Shown here one piece after another: positions 36,236 through 46,994 of a stretch of 64,000 nucleotides of DNA (within the stretch, counting starts at the first letter, position 1; every line of letters begins with the position of its first letter). The notes below the pieces were generated by a model. The model had not been told where the DNA came from. It did not search any database and saw nothing but the letters and a program-made list of their open reading frames with translations. The position numbers and the translations under genes were made by a program. The DNA is from Gliomastix tumulicola (Eukaryota > Ascomycota > Sordariomycetes > Hypocreales > Bionectriaceae): assembly GCA_001599755.1 (NCBI GenBank), contig BCHX01000005.1, forward strand, positions 1,980,409 to 2,044,408, given 5' to 3'.

Positions 36236-38380
36236 CGACATAAATGTTTGAAGACACTCAGGGACGCTGTGGGGGATCAGGCCATTCTTTTGCTCTCGGG
36301 ATAATGCTGAGAAACGAAATCCGAATCTGATTGACATGTCCCATACTCGCGCTGTCTGAAGAGGTCCGAGGATTGTTTCCCTCCATGCCTACGGGAAGGC
36401 TCGGCCAAGGTTTCTTGGCCGTCGCAGGTGTGTTGGAGAGGCCTGTTCTATATAATTCCCGGATATCTCACGGAGATGGCGACGAGGGCACGGACGCCCT
36501 GCCAAACCCATCCGCCTCCCTCCCCCCAGCCACTCAGAGCAAGGTTATTTCGTCCGCGGTCGGGATGATGATGTTGGGATGAAATCCCGGGCGAGGCTAA
36601 AAAAGTTTGCCGCACTCGTTGTGAGAACAAGGTTGATGCGGGAACTTATGAATAAGCATGGGCATGGACCGGTTGTAGGTACATAGGGGGAGCCCGAGTT
36701 TCACATCTTGTGAGAGGTGAGGTTTCACGACTTGCTTGGGACGAGCTTGGTTTCTATGGGCAACTGTGTATTTGGAATCGCTCCGAGCGGGATGATTGAG
36801 CTATCGAGACTACTAGTACCTTACAGTTAGATTACAATAGGAAACGATATCTTTTGATGAGCAAACGCTGGATTAGCGTCGACGGGTAGACGCTCAGTAA
36901 GCGCTGGGAGAGAGACTAAGTGGGAAGAACTGACATAACTAATAAAACGAAGCCAGCTGACGATGTCCAATTGTTCGCAGCCTCACAGACCCTCGTTGCA
37001 GTCATTGCATTGCACCGCACACGTCGTGCAACGCCTAAGCCGTTAGCCTGGGCGCCTAGAGACACACACAAGCCCACGCAGCTGCTTAGTTGAACATGGT
37101 GAAGCCTTAGAGGGCCCCGACCGCGACAGAAGAACCCCGGACGACACACGGGCGAGACACAATCTGAGGCACATCAGGAGTCGCCAGAGAGGCGCTCAGA
37201 CACGCCCGCGCTTAGTGGCACGCTTATTTTAGGTTTAGCGTTGCAGCGAGCCGAAACGCCAACTGCGTTAGGGGGCGTTAGGGAGGCTCCCACTGCAATT
37301 TAGCAGCCCGTTCCCACTGTCCCACCATCCTCGTCCAGCGCGCTCTACAACTGTTTAGCGATTCTGAAGACCCGCCCATCGCCCGCACAAATCGCCCCCT
37401 CGGCCCCCATAAAATTGCCCCAAACCGCCTAGCCCCGCTTCAGATCCGCCTTCCCCCTTGTTCAGGGCTTCTCTCTTCTATTCGTCCCCTCTCTCAACCT
37501 CAACTCCGACCGACCAACCACGACGCGTCCCGTCCAGCTTGCCGCCCCTCCAGCGATTCGCCCTGCTGCTGATTTTTTTTTTCTCTCTCTTTCGTACAGC
37601 GGAACCGGGCTGTAGGACGAAGCTGACTGCGTCTGCGGTCTGATCGGCACCAGGGGCCTGCGACCGCTTCTCCAGCCCACATGCGGCTTCTCGTGTTTGA
37701 ACATGGTTGCATGGGCCAGCAGCAGAGAGGCCCCCCCCCAGCAAGCCAGGGCACGCTCCCACCGCTCCCGATCCCCAATCTCGAGCCCATGATTGATTCC
37801 ATATGCCGATGACACACACCCATTGCGCTGTGACCTCTCCCGAAACCGACGATGGCAACGGGTTATGTGGGAGAAGAGAGGGGGGGGGGGGGGGGAGGCT
37901 CGCGCTCACACATCGGGCTGAAGTGTCCTGCGGGTCGTCTCATCAATTACGCACCTTGCCCTTGCCAGTCCCGTCTGATCCCAGACGTCTCTATGACTAT
38001 TTGTGAGCGCGGCTGCCCCCCCAATCCGTCCGACTTTCTGCTTCCTCTCTTCTTCTCTTCTTCTGTCCCTATGTGATCTGTACGATTAACTTCTTTCCCT
38101 TTCCAACCCCCCCTTCCCGCAACCCCCTTTCCCTTTCTTCTTCCTCACGCTGGTAGTAGGAATTTCATTCGTTCCTTTCGTTGTGACTGTAGATCAGTTC
38201 GTTCTTCAGTCATACTATTACTATTATCTTTTGCTCATTTTACCAGGGCTGGAACCAACTCTCCTTTCTTTTTCTTTTTGCATATTGAGAAGCTTGAAAA
38301 CGACACTCCTTTGTTGGATTCTTTTTACGATCTATTTCCTTCGCGGTTGAGAGATTCGAGATATCCCGAGTCCGCCCATC
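36236..38380. promoter_or_regulatory. 2.1-kb intergenic region with long pyrimidine-rich leader
   Basis: It contains the 3' UTR of the nuclease and the promoter of the secreted repeat protein. From about 37430 to 38380 the plus strand is strongly C/T-rich, as in leaders of highly expressed fungal genes. An 18-nt G run lies near 37880. No coding exon is supportable. Confidence 0.55.
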
Positions 38381-40262
38381 ATGCAGCTCAAGAACACCTT
38401 CACGGCCCTCTTGGCCCTGACCGCTGTCACTGACGCCGCCTCCGTCAGGAGGAGGTCGCCCTTTGCCAACTCGCTGGAGCGTCGACAGTTCGGCGGTGGA
38501 CGCTTTGGCGGTGGTGGTAACGGCGGTGGTAACGGAGGCAACGGCGGTAACGGTGGCGGCAACAACAACAATAACGACCAGAACAATGGTGGTGACCAGA
38601 ACAACGGAGGCGACCAGAACAACGGCGGCGATCAGAACAACGGGGGTGACAATGGCGGCAACAACGGAGGAAACAACGGCGGCAATGGCGGCGGCACCAC
38701 GCTTGACGACAACGTCGTCCAGCAGGGTTCCCAGCAGGACGGCAGCGACGGTGCCGAGGCTGGCCAGTCTGCCTCTGCTACGTGAGTTCTCCTCCCTACG
38801 ATGCTTTTTTCCCACAACTCGACTGACACAGCTATAGCGATGATGCCAACTTCATCAACTTCTGCCAGGGTCAGGATCTCACCAACGGTGAGCAGAAGGA
38901 GGGCGGCTCCTGCAACGGTATCGGTAGGTTTGACACATCACTTGCTGCACTTACGTGTTTCACCGCGGGCTAACCGGGCCATCCCTAGTGATGGGTAACA
39001 TCCCCTCTACCAACAACATGGTTGCCAGCATCTTCACCAACCCCCAGAACGGCGATGACATCGCGGCCGACACCGACTTCACCATCGATGTCCAGATGAT
39101 CAACTTCGCCCCCGGCACCTTCACCAACCCCCAGAGCACCTACTACTCGGCGCCTCAGGACCTCGACGGTAGCGGCAACATCATCGGCCACACCCACGTC
39201 ACCGTCCAGGACCTCGGCAACGACCTCAACCCCACCACGCCCCTGGACCCCCAGCAGTTCGTCTTCTTCAAGGGCATCAACGATGCTGGCAACGGCAACA
39301 ATCTCCTCTCTGCTGACGTCGCCGGTGGCCTGCCCGCTGGTAACTACCGTCTCTGCTCCATGGCCTCTGCTGCCAACCACCAGCCTGTTGTTATGCCTGT
39401 CGCTCAGCGTGGTGCCCAGGACGACTGCGTCCGCTTCACTGTTGGCGGCAACGGAGGCAACAACGGTGGTAACAACGGTGGTAACAATGGCGGCAACAAC
39501 GGTGGTAACAACGGCGGCAACAATGGCGGTAACAACGGCGATGACGCTGCCAATGACGGTGGTAACAACAACGGCGGTAACAACAATGGTGGCAACAACG
39601 GCGACGGTGGCTTTGACTTTGGCAACGGCAATGGCAACAATGGCGGCAACAACGGCGGCGACCAGAACGCCGGCGATGGCCAGAACGGTGGCGACCAGAA
39701 TGCCGGCGACGGCCAGAACCAGGATGACCAGAACGGCGGTGATCAGAACGCTGGGGACGGCCAGAACCAGGACGATCAGAATGGTGGTGACCAGAACGCC
39801 GGCGATGACCAGAACGCCGGTGGCGACCCCAACGCTGGAGGTGACCAGAACGCCGGTGATGACCAGAATGCTGGAGGTGACCAGAACGCTGGTGACGACC
39901 AGAATGCTGGTGGTGACCCCAATGCCGGCGGTGACCAGAACGCTGGAGGCGACCCCAACGCCGGTGGTGACCAGAACGCCGGTGACGACCAGAATGCTGG
40001 TGGTGACCCTAATGCTGGAGGTGACCAGAACGCCGGTGACGACCCCAATGCCGGCGGCGACCAGAACCAGGACGGCAACACTGGCGACGACGCCGCCAAC
40101 CAGGACGGTAACACCGGCGGCAACGGTGGTAACGGTGGCGGCAACGGCGGTGGCTTCGGCGGCGGTTTCGGAGGCGGCCGAGGTGGCTTCGGTCGCGGTC
40201 GCCGCGGCTTCGGCGGTCGTCGTCACCGCCGCTTCCGAGGAGGCTCCAAGGGCTGGAACTAA
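38381..40262 (+). CDS. Secreted Asn/Asp/Gly-rich repeat protein with cationic tail
   Basis: Three exons (38381..38781, 38832..38923, 38989..40262) give 588 residues; an alternative acceptor 6 nt downstream would give 586. Order: signal peptide of about 19 residues (TFTALLALTAVTDA); a pro-like segment with Kex2-type sites (RRR and ERR); a Gly/Asn repeat with NNGGDQ units; a conserved globular domain (about residues 136-300) containing ANFINFCQGQ, GSCNGIVMGNIPS, GHTHVTVQDLG, FFKGINDAGNGN, GGLPAGNYRLC and PVAQRGAQDDC; a long GGNN then GGDQNAGDDQNA repeat; and a terminal Gly/Arg tail (GGRGGFGRGRRGFGG). The domain is common in ascomycete secreted proteins of unknown function, some misleadingly labelled ribosomal protein S17. 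Exon phases agree and restore the conserved Cys residues. It is probably a cell-wall or extracellular-matrix component. There is no GPI-type hydrophobic tail. Confidence 0.88.
39448..40075 (+). repeat. Coding tandem repeats of the secreted protein (NNGG and DQNAGG units)
   Basis: Tandem GGTAACAACGGC-type 12-mers (39448-39600) are followed by GACCAGAACGCCGGT-type units (39655-40075) with Pro variants (DPNAGG). Synonymous differences between units show that selection or gene conversion keeps the amino-acid pattern rather than the DNA. Confidence 0.9.
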
Positions 40263-41882
40263 GGCAAGACGCCTGCTGCTTCCGGCTGCCGTTTCTGTGG
40301 CGCCCGTCGAGGCCCTGGAGGTCATCGATCCAATGTAATGACAATCACATCACGTCACTATCAGGGGGTTTCTGGGGGCCTGTCACTGCCTGCTAGGTCC
40401 GGGTGGCCTCTTCTCTCCTTTTGGGGGGGGAAGAGGTCAGCTCGCCTTCGCGGCATGAGGGTCCCGGCTTGGGATATCCGTTTCTTTTTTTTCAATTTTT
40501 CGCTTTGGGAAGATCACGCAAGGGGGCTTGCTCGGGAAAAGGGAAAGAACCCTGAGGCCCGTTGGAATAGATCCAATATGTCGTTAATGCAAGTTTTTCG
40601 TATGTAATTTGTGTTGTGCGTGACTGAGACGTGACTGTGATATGTGGGCACGTATGTCTCAGTACTGTTGCCTGCAGTACCTTACTGCCTCGCATGAAAT
40701 CCCAGTGAACGTACTGACGGAGTACTCCTGGACTTACTGTGAAAAGTCAAGCGCGGGTTGTCTTGGGTGCGTCCTGAAACACGTCTCTAGTTGGTCCCGT
40801 GAGTAAGGGGCGAATACGAGCAGCCGCTCCAGGGTAGGCAAAATGCGTCGTGAGTCTTCTATATTAGGATATTAGGTGGTCGCAATCACCACCAATCTCA
40901 CCCCGGATGACCTTATCCTCTACAATGCACCGACGGGCGATGACATCCGCGCGTCCTGGTTGGACCGTCTCCCCAGACCAAGCCTGAATAACCCCTGCCG
41001 GAATGTCGATCCGCCCTGGAATCCGGTCTAGACCCCGGTGATCTCGTGGGCGGAAAACACCGCCCAGCCTGCAGCTAAGCTCAAGCTTGGTAGCATCGCG
41101 CCGTCCGACCAGCCAGCCAGCTCATCAGCTGAGACAGGCCTATCCCATTCCAGTGACACAAATGCTCACGCCTCCGAAAAGAAGAAGAAAAGAAAAAGAA
41201 AAAGAGTCCTGAATGGGCGGGATGGCTCTTCTCGTTGGCTGGCGTTCTGGACTCGGTCTGGCGTGTGGCTGACGTCTTTTCGCTAACGTGCTCTAGCGCT
41301 GAGCTTCCCTCCCTATTCACATTCTTTCAGCTCGTCCGTCTCTCGGTCACATTCAACCTCTTTTCTTTCGCTTTTCATTCATTCATTTCCAAGTCCGCAC
41401 GCTAGCGACTCACGATTTCCCCCCCCGCATAGGCTTGGTGAGATCTGCCGTGGAGTAAGGCATCCGGGCTTTGCTGGGTGACGGCCTCCTCCTCCTCCTC
41501 CTCCTCCTCCTGTCTTGTCCATTTTCTGCCGTGGGTGTGTGTGGCCTGCCTTGCCTTGTTGGGGCCCTTGTCTCACTTTCTGGCTCGCCTTGGTAGGACA
41601 AGCATTGGCCCGCTGGATTGTCTTTTCCTTGGGTCTGGACATTGCGTGAGGCTCGGCGTTTAGCACACGCTTGGAATAGGCATTCTTCACCCGCTGTCGT
41701 TTTCGTGTAACTTGGGTCCCCTTATTAATTGTTGGTTGGCACATTTCCTTCTTCTTTTTTATCTTTAAATTTTTTTTTCATGATATCGTAACCGCTTTCC
41801 ATTTCTCTGAGCTGCCATCTATCTATCTTTCTCATATAGTATCTACTGTTCCTACGACTACTGAGGGGAGTGTATCCCAACT
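40263..41882. promoter_or_regulatory. 1.6-kb intergenic region upstream of the MFS transporter
   Basis: It holds the 3' UTR of the repeat protein and the promoter and leader of the transporter (T-rich from about 41730). A TCC microsatellite lies at about 41487-41512. A 52-codon stop-free stretch at 40876-41031 has somewhat protein-like composition but no start or splice partner. Confidence 0.5.
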
Positions 41883-43878
41883 ATGTCATCCTCTGATCGC
41901 TCCGAGAGGGAGCCTGGAAAGCTACCAGACACGGAACACCTCGAGTCGAACCAGAACAACGAGGTGATGCAGGCCGTCGAGAACGAGGGCGTGAATGACG
42001 GGCAGAGGGCCAAGGTCGTCCACGCCGATGGCACTGTCGACTATGTCGATGCCCAGGCTATCGGTGGTGAACTCGAGGCCATGCCGGAGGGTTACTTTCG
42101 GAGTCACCAGTTCATAGGCACCGTCGTGGTATGTAGACCCCTTCTTGTCTCTCATGTGGGAGTGAAACCCCTGTGAACTGACTCTCACGCTTCCCTCAGG
42201 CCCAATGTCTCGCCAGCATCTGCGCATACCTCGGCTGGGTCCTCCCGGCCAACACACTCATGCTCATCAACGCCGACCTCGGCCCCTCGACTGACATCTC
42301 CTGGGCCGCCACCATCTGGACCATGGGCTCGTCCATCGGCTTCCTCCTTGTCGGCCGCCTATCGGATCTCTACGGCCGCAAGTGGATGGTCGTCAGCACC
42401 TCTATCCTCAGCCTCATTGGATGTGCCCTCGGCGGCGCCGCACAGAACGTGGCTATGCTCATCGTCGCCATGGGCTGCAACGGCATCGGCGCCGCCGGCC
42501 AGCTGTCCTTTGGCATCGTCCTCGGCGAGCTCGTGCCCAACAAGCAGAGAGGGCCCATCGTCACGCTCGTCTTCCTCTCGTCGCTTCCGTTTGCCGTCTT
42601 CGGGCCCATCATCGCACGGACCCTGATCGAGAATACGGAGCAGAAGTGGCGGTGGAGTTTCTACATCGGCATCATCCTCAACGCCATCGCCCTGGCGCTG
42701 TATGTCTTCCTCTACCACCCGCCGACGTTCCAGCAGCTGCACGTGGGCAAGACGCGGATGCAGCAGACCAAGGAGCTGGACTGGGTGGGCATCTTCCTCT
42801 ACGTCTCTGGGTGTGTGCTCGCGCTCATCGGGCTGTCTTGGGGAGGGACGACGCATCCCTGGGCGAGTGCTCCGGTCCTGTGCCCGCTGCTGATCGGTAT
42901 TGGCACTGTTGCTGTGTTCTTCGTCTATGGTAAGTGCTCGATTGTATCAGTGACATACTGCCGATGAGTGAAGGATGATCATATACTAACACTTTCCCCC
43001 CAGAGGCCTACTTCTGCCGCGTGCAGCCCCTGATGCCGCCCCGGATGTTCCGCAACATCGGCTTCGACGCCGTCATCGCCTGCGCAACCATCGCGTCCAT
43101 GGTCTACTACTCCATGACGGTCCTCTGGCCCACCATCCTGCAGACCGTCTTCTCCGCCTCGGTCACCCAGGTCGGCTGGCAGTCCTCGGTCGTCGGCGGC
43201 GGCGTCCTCCTCGGCCAGACCCTCGCCGGCTTCGGCATCTCGTACGTGCCGCGCACCAAGATCCAGTGCATCGTCGCCGCCTGTCTCATGTTCGCCTTCT
43301 TCACGGCCCTGTCGGCCATCGAGCCCGACCGCCTCGCCATGACCATTGCCTTTGGCGTACTGGGTTGTACGGCCGTGGGGTACCTCGAGAACATCACGTT
43401 CCCGGGCGTCACGCTGCTCTGGGAGCCGCAGGACATCGGGCTCGCGACGGGCGTCCTGGGTTCCATCCGCGGGCTGGGTGGTGCCGTCGCCCAGGCGCTG
43501 TACTCCTCCATCTACAGCAACAAGCTCGGCGACTACATGCCGCGCTACGTCACGCCCGCGGCCACGTCCGCCGGTCTGCCCTCGTCCTCGCTCCCCGCGC
43601 TCTTCAAGGGCATCGCCGCCGGCGGGGACTTCTCGGCCGTGCCCGGGATGACGGACCGGATCGCGGCGGCCGTGGGGGGTGCGCTCGTCCGGGCCAACAC
43701 GGACTCGTTCCGGATCGTCTTCTACTGCACGATCCCCTTCTCCTTCATCGTGCTCGTCGCGGCGATGCTCGTGCCCAACGTCGAGAAGTATCTGACGCGC
43801 AACGTGGCGAAGCGCCTGCAGGAGAAGGAGTTCAAGCGGGATCTGAGCGCCGAGGGCAAGGGGGTTGAGAATGCGTGA
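41883..43878 (+). CDS. MFS transporter, TRI12/siderophore-type (14 TM)
   Basis: Three exons (41883..42128, 42200..42929, 43004..43878) encode 616 residues. A hydrophilic 75-residue N-terminus is followed by about fourteen membrane segments. The MFS motif A, GRLSDLYGRKW, is at residues 134-144 between the second and third helices. The pattern WVLPANTLMLINADLG then SWAATIWTMGSSIGFLLVGR, and the C-terminal ITFPGVTLLWEPQDIGLATG and GSIRGLGGAVAQALYSSIYS, are typical of fungal TRI12-family exporters, which include trichothecene efflux pumps and siderophore transporters. Exon joins restore CAYLGW and VYEAYFCRVQPLMPPRMF. No polyketide synthase, peptide synthetase or terpene synthase is within the window, so it is not obviously part of a toxin cluster; general drug or metabolite efflux is the cautious call. 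Confidence 0.93.
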
Positions 43879-44404
43879 GAGGGGTCAACACGGGATACGG
43901 GTAATTACTTGTATTTGTTGGATACCACTGTTACTGTAGTGGGATGTGCACATTATTCAATGAATCTTATCGTTCCATTTACTACCTTTGATTTCGCTTG
44001 GAACGTGCACATAGAGTTACTCAGTTGCATGGATGGCTATTCTAGTGTCTAGTATCTATCTGACGGTACATCCTTCACCTGTTCGCAACCTATTGACCCC
44101 TTCCCCGAAAGCATCTCCCTGTTAAGCAGATTAAATGACAGCTCATCGTAAAGAAAGTCGAAGCAGTATGTAGTATAGCTCGCTTTAGAGCCAGGCCAAC
44201 AACCAACAAGAGCACCACTCATTTTTCGTCTGTTGGCTGTTCGTGTGTGGAGTTCCCCAAGGCTCACACGATATGCCTGCCTAGTGCTACGGCCAGGCTG
44301 TTTTCACCACACAATTTCGGCACAGCATCCAACATTTTGAAGTTTCCCTTTTCACATTTCAATCTTCGGGTATAAGCAGTTCTTGGATAGTCCCTAATCT
44401 CACC
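43879..44404. other. Intergenic region between transporter and kinase-like gene
   Basis: 526 bp with relatively AT-rich sequence. Contains the transporter 3' UTR and the next gene's promoter. No gene seen. Confidence 0.55.
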
Positions 44405-45834
44405 ATGACTCAAAGATTCTTCGACTGTTCTGTCCCCGACTGCGGACGGCCGAGTGCACGTTCAGCTGGGGCAGGCTGCGATATGTGCCGCCGCCATTTC
44501 TGTCGGGTTCATATGTCTCTAGACTATCACAAGTGCCGCGATATAGGGGTATATGCTTTCCCTGGCACAAATCACTTTGAGTTATCCTTTTGCTAACCCT
44601 GAACGCACTGTAGGAACTTGACGATGCTGAGTACGATGCCCTCACGGCTGGAGAGATCGACCAGCTCCGTGGCCAGATCAGCAACGAGGCAGTCTGCGCC
44701 CTCGCCTCCAGCCTGAACCTGGGCAAAGAGTGCACCGTCGAGTATCCCGCCGGCTCAGCCGCCATGATGGGATGCGCCAATTATCATCTTCGCATCCGCT
44801 TTGGCGACGGATCGCGGCCATGGCTGATGCGTGTCCCCCGGATCTCAGGCTTCGCTGTCGGTCTGCCCGTCTCACTGGCCGAGTATCTCATCCGCAGCGA
44901 GTACGCCACACTTAAGTTCCTCGAGACGACCGCCGTGCCGGCGCCGCGGGCCTTCAGCTTTGGTATCCCCTCCGCCGGGACAGACCGGGGCGTGGGGGTG
45001 TGTTTCCTTCTGATGGAGGAGCTGCCGGGCAAGCCTTGGGACGGACAGGGAGATAAGGCCAAGGTGTGGAAGGGCCTTGCGGATATCCTGGCTGAGCTGG
45101 AGAGGCATCCTTTCCACGGGGCGGGGTCACTGTATGTTGAGTCACCAGACGAAGATCAGCCATCGCTTTCTGCCGTGGCCAGCGACAGATTCGTCTGTCT
45201 GCACCCGTACGGGCCATTCGACACACCGTTAGCATACTACAAGGCATGGACAGACCAGTATCTTTCCTTGATCGCCGACGGCCAGCTCTACCCCCAGTAT
45301 CCGGTGGAGGCCTACCTGATCTACCGTTTCCTGCAGGACAACGTCGCTCAGTTGAGCGATGGTGAGAATGGGGAAGGCGGCTTCTTCCTCAAGCACGTGG
45401 ACGACAAGGGCGACCATCTCATGGTGGACGAAGACTTAAACATCACCGGCATCATCGACTGGCAGATGGCGCGTGTGGTGCCCCGGCGCGAGGCCTTCTC
45501 TCTCGCACTTGTGTCGGCCGACATGACGGCTTTCTGCAACGGCGACGACTCGCTCAGTACCGAGGACGTTGCGCTGGCCGATGCTGTCCGTGATGGGCGG
45601 CCGGAGCTGGCGGCGTTGATGGGCGACGGGAAGATGAGGAGGTTCTTTTGGGGTTTGGGGCTCGAGGTGGAGTGGACGTATGCGTTACCTGTTGCGAATG
45701 CTATACTTAGGGCCTTTGGCGTTGAGCAGCAGTGGGAGGAGTGGAGGGATATCGCGTTGAGGCGGTACGCGGGCGATGAACATCTCCAGGCCCTTCTGGG
45801 AGCAAGAGAAGAGACGCAAGAGGGCTCTGGGTAG
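44405..45834 (+). CDS. Zinc finger fused to aminoglycoside-phosphotransferase-like (APH) kinase domain
   Basis: Two exons (44405..44548 and 44614..45834) encode 454 residues. The first 44 residues form a compact Cys/His module: C8, C13, C25, C28, H31, C33, H36, H42 and C44, resembling an AN1-type zinc finger. The remainder is a fungal APH-like kinase fold: an N-lobe with CANYHLRIRFGDGSRPWLMR, an MEELPGKPW hinge, a catalytic-loop equivalent at HVDDKGDHLMVD (His309, Asp311) in place of the usual HGDxxxxN, and the metal-binding IIDW (Asp330). The HxDDKGDH form is shared by a large fungal subfamily of unknown substrate. The intron (GTATAT..GTAG) joins in phase 0 exactly between the two modules. 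Activity as a small-molecule or protein kinase is plausible but unproven; the altered catalytic loop leaves pseudokinase possible. Confidence 0.88.
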
Positions 45835-46439
45835 TATAGCAGGTGAACTCGCCTTCGTAGGACACACCACAACTTGTGATCCCTCCCACCTCAGACCGTG
45901 ATGCCGCTCCTTCCTGATTGGGCCACAGACAGGGATCACAGCTTGTGGTAGCCAAGACTTGATCGTGTGAGGGGCTGTTATTGCCCCTCTAATGTGTTCA
46001 TGTGTAAGGCGTCTCATTACTCTGAAAACGGCGAGTAACGAAAGACAAGCGTGAGAGATACGAATATAGCTTTCGCATTCTTATTCTGGCAAAGGACGAA
46101 AAGGATGCCAACAGAGGAAGGAAACAAGATGCGCTCAAACAATTATATTGATCGTATGTGGTTGCTTGGCTAGTTGTGTGCGATACGGAGACAAGCGTGC
46201 ACGACATGCCCGTCAGTCAGCCTCCTGTCCTTCGTTACCAAACAGGCTCTGCAGCTCCAAGACGTACTGAAGAGACTCCCGGAAATGCTTGGATGGGAAA
46301 CCGCCGCTTCCAACACGGCTCGGGTCTCCTCCTAGGTACTCCCGCCAAATGAGATGCCTCGCAGGCCGTTAGCAAGGCGTTGGGATCCAGGCGGGACGAG
46401 ATGCCTTACCCAGCCAGATGCGAAACATGCACCGGCGGC
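45835..46439. other. Convergent 3' intergenic region
   Basis: 605 bp after the kinase-like gene. No open frame on either strand resembles a protein. It should contain the 3' UTRs of the two flanking genes. Confidence 0.5.
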
Positions 46440-46550
46440 TCATGCCGAAGAAGGCGGCGGTGATATGTGGCGCTTCTCCCCGCCACATGTCGGGCAGGTG
46501 TCAGCCCCCTTGACCTTGCCCGTATCACGGCAGGTCTCGCAGTCGTACAT
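46440..46550 (-). CDS. 36-aa zinc-ribbon microprotein
   Basis: A single short frame from ATG (46550-46548) to TGA (46442-46440). The product starts MYDCETCRDTGKVKGADTCP and continues TCGGEKRHISPPPSSA. It has two CxxC knuckles (CETC and CPTC) separated by a Thr-Gly-Lys loop, the arrangement of one zinc module of the DnaJ cysteine-rich domain or of rubredoxin-like knuckles. Four cysteines in 36 residues with ideal spacing are unlikely by chance. The upstream context (ATAAGCCATG) is a fair start. It could also be one exon of a larger spliced gene, but no partner exon was found. Function unknown. Confidence 0.45.
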   Translation of the reverse strand: MYDCETCRDTGKVKGADTCPTCGGEKRHISPPPSSA

Positions 46551-46994
46551 GGCTTATGTCGGTATGGTTGACGTGAAAGATGGTTTCGGTTGGGAAGTGA
46601 CGAGGATATGAAGCTTGCGAGGCTTTATGCTGGTGATGGTGTTGGTTGGAACTCCCATAGGATCAATTCGTCGACGGGATGGGGCGCAGTGCCACATGGG
46701 AGCTGCTTACTGGCCGACTTGATTGCTCACAACCAACAGCCCCCACTCCAGGCTCTCTTCAGCCGTCTCCTGCACACGTATGTAGCTAAGTCGCGTCTCG
46801 ACACACGAACTGAGAAGCCACTCACGCTGGAGTAAACACCTGCATGCACCAGAGTACGGAATACATAGTGTCGAGAGATGAAGTGGGTCGTTCTCTGTCC
46901 GCTTTGGTTGTGTCGACTTCACGATTCAATGATTTCCATCCACCTTGACTGTCTCCCGTCTTGGGTCGTCTAGCCCGTAGGGACGCCCCGGACC
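46551..46994. promoter_or_regulatory. Divergent intergenic region
   Basis: 444 bp between the divergent start codons of the microprotein and the C2H2 gene. No further feature identified. Confidence 0.45.

Noticed and set aside
37267..37284. TTAGGG-like pair (GTTAGGGGGCGTTAGGGAGG region)
   Set aside because: Only two imperfect copies, far from a telomere context; not an interstitial telomeric array.
40876..41031. 52-codon stop-free stretch with protein-like composition (contains PDDLILYNAPTGDDI)
   Set aside because: No start codon, no convincing upstream exon of normal intron spacing, and no recognised family; could be a relic but unsupported.
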